In this document: piece by piece, positions 1 through 4,841 of the stretch
Layout: every line of letters begins with the position of its first letter
Numbering within the stretch: the first letter of the stretch is position 1
From: Candidatus Omnitrophota bacterium
Lineage (GTDB): Bacteria > Omnitrophota > Gorgyraeia > Gygaellales > Profunditerraquicolaceae
Length of the DNA: 7,747 nucleotides
Reading direction: 5' to 3'
NCBI GenBank assembly: GCA_028714055.1
Contig: JAQTNB010000048.1
Location: 1 to 7,747 of the forward strand
Notes under the pieces: generated by a model
Seen by the model: the letters and a program-made list of their open reading frames with translations, nothing else
What the model was told of the DNA's origin: nothing
Databases searched by the model: none
Made by a program: the position numbers and the translations under genes

Positions 1-757
1 CCGCTTCCTGGGGATCGATCTCAATCAATTTTTTAAATATTTTCTCTGCCTGAAGAAACCGGCCTTGTTCTCTATATAAAACACCGAGCTCAAGCAGGAC
101 TTCAAGGTTTTCGGGATCGGTTGCCAGCACTTCCTGGAGCCTGAGCTCGGAATCCGTGTATCCCTTTTCTATACGCAGGGAACCCTGGCCTTTTTCTTCC
201 TCCGCATTGCTCTCTGGTCCGTGTGCCTCACGGACTGCCCTGATCCTCGCCAAAGAAGACAAATAAACCAGTTTTCCTAATCTAAAAACCCTCAATTTGT
301 CGAGAAAGGCAATAGTATTCCGGGGGGCAGAATCTTCGTAAGATAAGTGGGGATTTGGATCATTGATCCCCATCATGCTGATCACCATATGAGGCCTGTA
401 TTCATCGATATTTTGCTCTAATCGGCTCAGAATGGCCGAGGTGTTGGTCCCCGGGACGCCTTTATCTACTACGCTGAATCTTATGCCTATATTATTGTTA
501 TTCAATATCTCTTCCAGAAAAGGGGGCCACTCGCCCGCAGTGGTAGATTCCCCTAAACACATGATACGGTACGCTCCCTTCTGCCGGATAGAAACTATGT
601 TTCTGCGTTCTTGAAAGGAGAGGAATAAGAAACCCCCCAGCCGCAACCCCGCCTCAAGCAGCACACAACACGACAATATTCCAAAAAACACGAGCGCAAT
701 TTTTTGCTTGAGGGGCATTCTCAATTGACCAGGCCTATTTTTATCCATAACTCGCAT
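1..757 (-). CDS. SGNH/GDSL-type hydrolase with TPR region, membrane-anchored (partial, C-terminus off window)
   Basis: The reading frame is open from ATG 757 to the left edge (252 codons seen, no stop), so the 3' end lies outside the window. Residues about 17-47 form a hydrophobic N-terminal anchor after a short basic stretch. An SGNH-hydrolase domain follows: block I is CLGESTTAGE with probable nucleophile Ser71, the block II glycine lies in KGVPGTNTS (about 100-107), and block III is MMGIND with Asn132. From about residue 200 to the edge the sequence reads as TPR-like helices (LLELGVLYREQGRFLQAEKI, then LIEIDP). The catalytic block with the C-terminal His is not in view. The family likely acts on an ester or acyl group at the cell surface; the substrate is unknown. 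No clear Shine-Dalgarno precedes ATG 757, 748 or 718, so the exact start is uncertain; 718 lies just before the hydrophobic segment and is a good alternative. It follows the membrane-protein gene after about 110 bp. Confidence 0.8.
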   Translation of the reverse strand, partial: MRVMDKNRPGQLRMPLKQKIALVFFGILSCCVLLEAGLRLGGFLFLSFQERRNIVSIRQKGAYRIMCLGESTTAGEWPPFLEEILNNNNIGIRFSVVDKGVPGTNTSAILSRLEQNIDEYRPHMVISMMGINDPNPHLSYEDSAPRNTIAFLDKLRVFRLGKLVYLSSLARIRAVREAHGPESNAEEEKGQGSLRIEKGYTDSELRLQEVLATDPENLEVLLELGVLYREQGRFLQAEKIFKKLIEIDPQEA

Positions 758-785
758 ATAACCAGGGCGGCCCAGGCTTTCTACG

Positions 786-813
786 CCTCGCCTAAACGCT
801 TGTACTTTTTGGC
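786..813 (+). repeat. 28-bp direct repeat, copy A
   Basis: This 28-bp block matches positions 2668-2695 in the same orientation with 26 of 28 identities (mismatches at repeat positions 11 and 16). It ends in GTACTTTTTGGC. Copy A stands alone: it lacks the inverted second arm that makes copy B palindromic, and GC-rich sequence (GGCGCCGGCC) follows instead. It lies between the stop of the membrane-protein gene and the start of the SGNH/TPR gene. It looks like a remnant of an intergenic repeat element. Confidence 0.75.
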
Positions 814-816
814 GCC

Positions 817-834
817 GGCCCTCCAGGATGGGCC
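817..834 (-). other. Small GC-rich hairpin, intergenic
   Basis: GGCCC (817-821) and GGGCC (830-834) can pair across an 8-nt loop, directly beside repeat copy A and about 33 bp past the stop of the membrane-protein gene. There is no T-tract on either strand, so it is a weak candidate for a transcript end. It may belong to the repeat element. Confidence 0.3.
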
Positions 835-867
835 AATAACTTTACGCGGGCGCGCCTGAAGGCTTCA

Positions 868-2613
868 TTATCGTCCGGCTTTTGCATACCTAAGCAGGTC
901 TTTGAGATCAAAAAAATAAAAACTGTCCGGCTCAAAGACCCGTGCCATGCGTACCGTCAGAGGCACCAAGTCGCCAAGGAAGACACCGTTCGTCCTTTTT
1001 CGTTTTAATTGATAATATATGTGCTCGGAATCATAGAGATTGAATTTAACGAATGAATCCATGCTTCTATGCTTAGAATACGGCAGCCCCTTTTTCAATA
1101 AAGACTCCATCAAAAGATAGGCCGGATAATTTATAATCTTCTGCTCCATTATTGAATAACTGGTGATCAAAGGAGGCAGGCAAACACTGGTCACTCCTTG
1201 CCGATAAAGCGATTCAAGGGCCTTGAAGGCCTCGTCTTCGGTTTCAAATATTACCGCATCAAGGCGGAACGTGGAATCCGTTGAGACACTATCCCTGCGA
1301 ATAAAATGTGCCGTGTTCTTATAGTGGATCGTCTGCACCAATACGGCAAAGACTGCGATCACCAGATAAAGATTTTTGGAGAACAAAAGGTCTTTAATCA
1401 ACAATAACCCAAAGCAGGCGCACAATATGAACAAAATGGTCACCGGCACATACGCCCTCGCAATATAAGGAAGGGGCAATAAAACAATGATCAGAAAAGA
1501 CACAAGCGCATTAAAAAGGAAAAACAAATAACATTGTTTGAGCCTTTCTCCCTCCCCTGAAACGACCGCGTCGGCCCGGAACAGGCCTTGCACCCGTACT
1601 CTTTTTAAAAGGAGCGGGAGGAGTATCAACGCAAATGCAAAAACCATTAGAAACAGGCCTTCATAACTCTTGAGATAATCAAAGAAAAACAGGAAATCAC
1701 CGCGCGGTAAGCGCTGGCTCAGCGCCTCCTTTATACTCCAATGAAAACCGGAAAACACGCACCATTCCCCCCTGCCGCATTCTATCGCAACATGCTTTGC
1801 AATCGCAAAATCCCTGTATCTATTAAGAAAACCAGCCGATACGACAATATCCCTTAAAGAAAAATACGTAAATAATAACGAAATGCCGGCAGTAAAATAA
1901 GATACGTTTTTTAAAATAAGCCCTTTTCCTTTCCCTTCGCTTACGATCCGTAAGAGCATAAATACTATAAAGGAGACCGACAGAGTGATCGTATTGTGCG
2001 CAGAAAATATGACCAACGATATTAAGAACCCGAGCAAAAAAAGCCTTGGGGGGGTCAGGCATTGCCATTTATGATAAAACCGGAAAACAAGCAAAAATAA
2101 AAACAGCCCAAAAACCAGGGGTTCCCCCTTCTGTGAACTTAAGTTAAGCCCGATATTCAGCAAGAATAGGTTTGCCGCCAAAATACCCAGGATCCTCTTC
2201 TTGAGATCATGGAAAATCGAATAAATCAGATAAGCGGAGATGACCATTAAGAGCATATTGAGTATGGAAGCAGTGTCAATCATAAGGCCTTTGAATAAGA
2301 GTGGGTGAGGATGCAGGAGGTAGGAATAACCCAAAAGCATAATAAAAAGCGGTTTTTCACCTAAAGCAAACGGCGCAAGATGAAAAGTAAAAGCGGTAGC
2401 CCAATGAAAAGCGTCCTGTATGTTCTTTATATCGGCTATCTTTTTATATAACGAGGTGACGTAAGCGGAAGCGCGGACATATAAGTAATTCTCCGCGGAA
2501 GCAGGGACGATTTCCCATCTCTTATCGGCAACAAAAACAAAATTAAAATAAAAAATTGAGGCAATGAGGAAAAAGACCAGGACTTTCCCTAAGATTGATT
2601 TGAAAAGCTTCAT
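868..2613 (-). CDS. Large polytopic membrane protein, function unknown (GT-C-like topology)
   Basis: A 581-aa protein that I cannot assign to a named family. It has an N-terminal hydrophobic segment (about 10-29), then a polar stretch (about 30-70). Around ten further hydrophobic segments follow (roughly 73-100, 113-135, 140-157, 165-180, 190-224, 238-258, 318-337, 360-380, 388-407, 412-430). The polar loop at 259-315 contains Cys279 and Cys285. A soluble C-terminal region spans about 435-581. Many membrane segments, polar loops between them and a soluble C-terminal part resemble GT-C glycosyltransferases or envelope polysaccharide enzymes, but I see no convincing acidic catalytic motif after the first membrane helix, so the function stays open. 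The gene is visibly more AT-rich than the lpx genes. The ATG at 2613 lacks a well-placed Shine-Dalgarno; an AAGGAG at 2630-2635 is about 16 nt away, too far for normal use. Copies of a 28-bp direct repeat lie on both sides. Confidence 0.75.
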   Translation of the reverse strand: MKLFKSILGKVLVFFLIASIFYFNFVFVADKRWEIVPASAENYLYVRASAYVTSLYKKIADIKNIQDAFHWATAFTFHLAPFALGEKPLFIMLLGYSYLLHPHPLLFKGLMIDTASILNMLLMVISAYLIYSIFHDLKKRILGILAANLFLLNIGLNLSSQKGEPLVFGLFLFLLVFRFYHKWQCLTPPRLFLLGFLISLVIFSAHNTITLSVSFIVFMLLRIVSEGKGKGLILKNVSYFTAGISLLFTYFSLRDIVVSAGFLNRYRDFAIAKHVAIECGRGEWCVFSGFHWSIKEALSQRLPRGDFLFFFDYLKSYEGLFLMVFAFALILLPLLLKRVRVQGLFRADAVVSGEGERLKQCYLFFLFNALVSFLIIVLLPLPYIARAYVPVTILFILCACFGLLLIKDLLFSKNLYLVIAVFAVLVQTIHYKNTAHFIRRDSVSTDSTFRLDAVIFETEDEAFKALESLYRQGVTSVCLPPLITSYSIMEQKIINYPAYLLMESLLKKGLPYSKHRSMDSFVKFNLYDSEHIYYQLKRKRTNGVFLGDLVPLTVRMARVFEPDSFYFFDLKDLLRYAKAGR

Positions 2614-2628
2614 GTTTGTTTTTACGCT

Positions 2629-2650
2629 ACTCCTTCGCTTCGCTCAAGAC
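2629..2650. repeat. CTTCGCTTCGCT-type short repeat
   Basis: A stretch containing TCCTTCGCTTCGCTCAAGAC with an internal tandem CTTCG unit, directly upstream of the membrane-protein gene and followed by the repeat/palindrome region. Short sequences of this style are common in intergenic regions of candidate-phylum genomes (from memory). On the minus strand it supplies the only AAGGAG near the membrane-protein start. Confidence 0.4.
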
Positions 2651-2660
2651 GGGCGCTGAT

Positions 2661-2738
2661 GTTAGTCCCTCGCCTAAGCGCTCGTACTTTTTGGCAGAGC
2701 CAAAAAGTACATCGCAGGCTTCGGGATAACTCGCTAAC
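2661..2738. repeat. Imperfect palindromic element containing direct-repeat copy B
   Basis: The outermost ends GTTAG (2661-2665) and CTAAC (2734-2738) are complementary. The centre is a perfect 12-bp inverted repeat: GTACTTTTTGGC at 2684-2695 and GCCAAAAAGTAC at 2699-2710, with an AGA loop. The left arm (2668-2695) is nearly identical to 786-813. The right arm is a diverged inverted version of the same sequence. No open reading frame is present. The symmetry suggests a REP/MITE-like mobile or structural repeat. It lies downstream of the tRNA and upstream of the membrane-protein gene on the minus strand, so it could also fold in the RNA and affect transcription between them. Confidence 0.65.
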
Positions 2739-2757
2739 CTCTATTAAAAGGCGAGTT
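2728..2757 (-). other. Hairpin immediately 3' of tRNA-Arg
   Basis: AACTCGC (2728-2734) and GCGAGTT (2751-2757) form a 7-bp stem with a 16-nt loop, starting 2 nt beyond the tRNA discriminator base. There is no T-tract after it, so it may be a processing or weak pausing structure rather than a true terminator. Confidence 0.4.
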
Positions 2758-2759
2758 TA

Positions 2760-2833
2760 TGCGCCCAGCAGGAGTCGAACCTGCAACCCTCTGCTCCGAA
2801 GGCAGATGCTCTATCCAGTTGAGCTATGGGCGC
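2760..2833 (-). tRNA. tRNA-Arg (anticodon UCG)
   Basis: The minus strand folds into a complete 74-nt cloverleaf. The acceptor stem is GCGCCCA with TGGGCGC, and the discriminator is A at 2760. The D arm is GCTC/GAGC with GG in the loop. The anticodon stem TCTGC/GCAGA carries loop CTTCGGA, so the anticodon is TCG (reads CGA, arginine). The variable loop is GGGTT, and the T arm is GCAGG/CCTGC with loop TTCGACT. The 3' CCA is not encoded (TAA follows), so it must be added by CCA-adding enzyme. It lies in the same direction as its neighbours, between the radical SAM gene and the membrane-protein gene. I see no confident promoter in the 91 bp upstream. Confidence 0.96.
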
Positions 2834-2855
2834 ATCACCTAACTGCTTCGCCCAA

Positions 2856-2913
2856 TCCCCAGCGCTTTGATTTGCCGAAATCACTTCGTGATTTCTAGCA
2901 AATCAGCAGGGGA
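2856..2913. repeat. Long imperfect hairpin, REP-like
   Basis: Nested inverted repeats: GAAATCAC/GTGATTTC (2877-2884 and 2888-2895, TTC loop), then GATTTGC/GCAAATC (2869-2875 and 2898-2904), then TCCCC/GGGGA (2856-2860 and 2909-2913). The right flank reads GGGGACAGGCCC (2909-2920), which resembles the GGGGACAGGC-type repeats linked to REP-associated transposases (from memory). It starts 12 bp past the radical SAM stop and ends about 22 bp before the tRNA. There is no T-tract on the minus strand, so it is unlikely to be a simple intrinsic terminator, although it could stabilise the 3' end of the radical SAM mRNA. Confidence 0.6.
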
Positions 2914-2924
2914 CAGGCCCATAC

Positions 2925-3644
2925 TTAAATTATCTCGGCTTTTTCGCCTAAAAGTTCTTTTATGATTTCCAATTTTTTCCGGGAGACCGGAAGAATAGAC
3001 GGTTCTGCGGTAGAACGCACAGGGGAATTAAGCTGTATCTTATCGGGGTTGATCCTGTCTATGGCTGCTTTGAGTTTCCTGATATGACGTATATCGTCGT
3101 TAGCGCCTCTGACCAACATCACCTCCAGCCAAAGCTTTCCTTTAAATTCCCTGTGCAGGGAAACCAGGCCCTCTATTATGTCTTCAATTCTTATGCCGGC
3201 TGCGGGTCGGTCTATCCTTTCAAATACTGTGGGCGTGGCCGCATCCAGCGACGGAACGATCAAATCGGCGTTGAGGACACTCCGGCGGTTAAGAGGGTCC
3301 CTCAACAAGGAAGCATTGGTGATCAACGCAACCTCCGTTGTCGTAAGGCTTTTTATTCCGAGGATCAGCTCCTCTATCCCTCTGTTAAGCGTGGGTTCTC
3401 CCGCGCCGGAAAGCGTAATATAGGAAAGGCCGGCTGCCTGCGTTTTATTGCCTTCAAGCCAGCTCTTTACTTCGGAAAGGATCTCGTTTATGGGAAGGTA
3501 ATCTTTGCGCTCAGAGGTATAGGCAGAGGTGCGCCCAAGCTGGCAGTAAACACAATTAAAGGTGCAGGTTTTATGGGGGATGAGCGTAACGCCGAGGGAA
3601 AGCCCCAGCCTGCGCGATTGGACCGGACCGTAAATGTATTTCAT
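2925..3644 (-). CDS. Radical SAM Fe-S protein, COG0731 type
   Basis: A 239-aa protein with the radical SAM cluster motif C27-x3-C31-x2-C34 (CTFNCVYCQLG), which binds the [4Fe-4S] cluster that splits S-adenosylmethionine. The glycine-rich SGAGEPTL (79-86) matches the SAM-contacting GGE-like motif. The N-terminus MKYIYGPVQSRRLGLSLGV is the characteristic opening of the COG0731 group, which fixes the start at ATG 3644. A late NSPVRSTAEPSILPVSRKK segment (206-224) is also typical. COG0731 is related to the wybutosine enzyme TYW1, but the bacterial short forms have no established reaction as far as I know, so the substrate is unknown. No extra C-terminal cluster domain is seen. It starts only 7 nt after the T-tract of the preceding terminator and has no Shine-Dalgarno (TTTTGTAAATT precedes the ATG), so expression may depend on terminator readthrough or a promoter I cannot identify. 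Confidence 0.9.
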   Translation of the reverse strand: MKYIYGPVQSRRLGLSLGVTLIPHKTCTFNCVYCQLGRTSAYTSERKDYLPINEILSEVKSWLEGNKTQAAGLSYITLSGAGEPTLNRGIEELILGIKSLTTTEVALITNASLLRDPLNRRSVLNADLIVPSLDAATPTVFERIDRPAAGIRIEDIIEGLVSLHREFKGKLWLEVMLVRGANDDIRHIRKLKAAIDRINPDKIQLNSPVRSTAEPSILPVSRKKLEIIKELLGEKAEII

Positions 3645-3651
3645 AATTTAC

Positions 3652-3694
3652 AAAAAATCCCCCACTTTCTTCTTTTGAGGATAAAAAGTGGGGG
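3652..3694 (-). terminator. Strong intrinsic terminator of the CBM48 gene
   Basis: In the minus-strand RNA, CCCCCACTTT (3685-3694) pairs with AAAGTGGGGG (3659-3668), a perfect 10-bp stem with a 16-nt loop. ATTTTTT (3652-3658) follows at once. It begins 11 bp after the stop of the glycogen-binding-domain gene. The radical SAM start codon is just beyond the T-tract, so this structure probably sets how much transcription enters that gene. Confidence 0.88.
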
Positions 3695-3705
3695 AAGAAG
3701 AGGCG

Positions 3706-3978
3706 TTACTTTATATCTACGGTGCAATTGCAGCCGCCCATACCGTTGGGGACGCAATTGTTGCACGCTGGATCGCTGGTCCAATTCCCGTCGACAACGA
3801 ATTTATATTCGTGCCTGCCGGGTTTGAGGCTTAACTTAACCGACCAGTTGCCTTTGGAGTCTTTTTTGGCCGTGTTCTTCTTTGCATCCCAGTTGTTAAA
3901 AGAACCTGCGATGCTGACCTTCTTTGCATCCGGAGCGTAGATCTTAAACTCTTTTTCCTTACCTGCTATTCTTGCCAT
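3706..3978 (-). CDS. Stand-alone glycogen-binding (CBM48/AMPK-beta-like) domain protein
   Basis: A 90-aa protein that is one E-set/CBM48 beta-sandwich and nothing else. Seen in order: FKIYAPDAKKVSIAGSFNNW (11-30), the conserved strand and loop with the ligand-binding-type Trp30; GNWSVKLSLKPGRHEYKFVV (43-62); DGNWTSDP (63-70). These match the AMPK-beta/isoamylase N-terminal domains that bind alpha-glucans. There is no catalytic domain, signal peptide or membrane segment, so it is probably cytoplasmic. Four cysteines cluster at the end (C72-x2-C75 and C83-x-C85 around VPNGMGG), suggesting a metal site or a redox-sensitive pair; this is inference. A strong AGGAGG fixes the start. It has its own promoter upstream and terminator downstream, so it is a monocistronic unit between lpxI and the radical SAM gene. 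Likely role: glycogen binding or regulation of glycogen enzymes; not proven. Confidence 0.88.
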   Translation of the reverse strand: MARIAGKEKEFKIYAPDAKKVSIAGSFNNWDAKKNTAKKDSKGNWSVKLSLKPGRHEYKFVVDGNWTSDPACNNCVPNGMGGCNCTVDIK

Positions 3979-3983
3979 GATGC

Positions 3984-3989
3984 CCTCCT
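3984..3989 (-). promoter_or_regulatory. Strong Shine-Dalgarno AGGAGG for the CBM48 gene
   Basis: The minus strand reads AAAAAGGAGGGCATCATG. AGGAGG lies 5 nt before the ATG at 3978, the strongest ribosome binding site in the window. It supports this start and suggests high translation. Confidence 0.85.
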
Positions 3990-4003
3990 TTTTCTAATAA
4001 TCT

Positions 4004-4031
4004 ATTGTATAGATGAAAACGCGCCTGTCAA
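4004..4031 (-). promoter_or_regulatory. Near-consensus sigma70 promoter for the CBM48 gene
   Basis: A perfect -35 TTGACA (4026-4031) is followed after 16 bp by a -10 TACAAT (4004-4009) within CTATACAATAG. It sits wholly in the 58-bp gap between the lpxI stop and the CBM48 start, so transcription should begin near 3996-3998 and give a short leader. It is the best promoter match seen in the window and indicates that the small protein is expressed independently of the lpx operon. Confidence 0.8.
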
Positions 4032-4036
4032 GTCTT

Positions 4037-4840
4037 TTATACGGCAACGACGGCGATCCCTTTTTTATCGGCAAGCGCAATACTGGCCTTGCGGTCGATA
4101 AACAGGGTCTTGCCTGCCTCAATCGTAAGACACGTCCCTCCTGCCTTGATCACGGCCTTGATGGTGCGCAGGCCTACTACCGGTATATCGAACCTCATGT
4201 CCTGCTTAGGTTTACTGACTTTGACGATAAGCATCCCCTGGCGCGCGATCAGTCCGGCACGCCTGATGAGGTTATCCGTCCCCTCCATGGCCTCGACCCC
4301 CACGATCGCTTTATCTTTCACGGCCACAGTCTGTCCGATATCAAGATAGGCAACGGCTTTTGCCAGGTCCATGCCAAAATATATGTCTTCCCACTCCCTA
4401 AAAGACGGCTGGCGCCTGGTCAACACACCCTGCGGGGCAAGATACTCCCCCAGGAACGTGGTTGAGTCAAGGAGCTCAAAACCCGCATCCTTGAGCTTCG
4501 CGGCTATCGCCCCAAAGATAGTATCGGCACGCTTATCCTTAATGCCCTCAAGAAGAGATTTAAGCACCGGGTCCCGCGTAACCTCCGGGCTGAACAACCT
4601 GCGCGGGCTGATCTGGCCGGCCATGACTATTTTGGAGACCCCCTCTTTCTTGAATATGTCGAACATCCTGCTGAACTCATGCAAACCCAGCCAATAGACC
4701 TTGTCGCAGGATTTCTTCAGGCGCCAGGAGGTATCTCCCTTGATCGCGACGGCAGCTATATAATAACCTTGTTTTTTCGCGGCGGCGGAGAAAAGAAGGG
4801 GAAATTTCCTGTTACCTGCTATGAGGCCGATTTTTTTCAT
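4037..4840 (-). CDS. lpxI: UDP-2,3-diacylglucosamine pyrophosphatase LpxI
   Basis: A 267-aa protein that hydrolyses UDP-2,3-diacylglucosamine to lipid X (2,3-diacylglucosamine 1-phosphate) and UMP, the fourth step of lipid A synthesis, in organisms lacking LpxH. The family opens with MKKIGLIAGNRKFPLLF. Other family signatures seen are VMAGQISP, DSTTFLGEYLAPQGVLTRRQ, LDIGQTVAVKDKAIVGVEAM with EGTD (to about residue 189), and KQDMRFDIPVVGLRTI, whose Asp218 aligns with the family's conserved RxDLPxxG acid. Length fits the family (about 270-280 aa). I chose ATG 4840: it follows the lpxA stop by one base (TAA-A-ATG) and begins the conserved region, so translation is probably coupled to lpxA. An in-frame TTG at 4867 would add nine residues inside lpxA and is less likely. 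It is the last lpx gene here; an independent promoter for the next gene starts right after its stop. Confidence 0.93.
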   Translation of the reverse strand: MKKIGLIAGNRKFPLLFSAAAKKQGYYIAAVAIKGDTSWRLKKSCDKVYWLGLHEFSRMFDIFKKEGVSKIVMAGQISPRRLFSPEVTRDPVLKSLLEGIKDKRADTIFGAIAAKLKDAGFELLDSTTFLGEYLAPQGVLTRRQPSFREWEDIYFGMDLAKAVAYLDIGQTVAVKDKAIVGVEAMEGTDNLIRRAGLIARQGMLIVKVSKPKQDMRFDIPVVGLRTIKAVIKAGGTCLTIEAGKTLFIDRKASIALADKKGIAVVAV

Positions 4841-4841
4841 T

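Noticed and set aside
432..614. A 60-codon open frame on the plus strand
   Set aside because: It lies antisense to the SGNH-hydrolase domain, which reads continuously with family motifs.
2684..2710. The 12-bp palindrome as an intrinsic terminator of the tRNA transcript
   Set aside because: No T-tract follows on the minus strand, and the loop and symmetry fit a repeat element better; a role in RNA stability remains possible.
2760..2833. tRNA-Arg as an integration site (att) for a mobile island
   Set aside because: I found no second copy of the tRNA 3' end and no integrase gene in the window.
2629..2913. CRISPR array
   Set aside because: The repeats are two diverged copies far apart plus unrelated hairpins; there is no regular repeat-spacer pattern.
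2925..3644. Radical SAM protein as the wybutosine enzyme TYW1
   Set aside because: Wybutosine belongs to archaeal and eukaryotic tRNA-Phe; this is a short bacterial COG0731 form and no partner genes are visible.
3084..3827. A 247-codon open frame on the plus strand
   Set aside because: It lies antisense across the radical SAM gene, the terminator and the CBM48 gene, and its translation shows no recognisable domain. The opposite-strand genes have clear family motifs.
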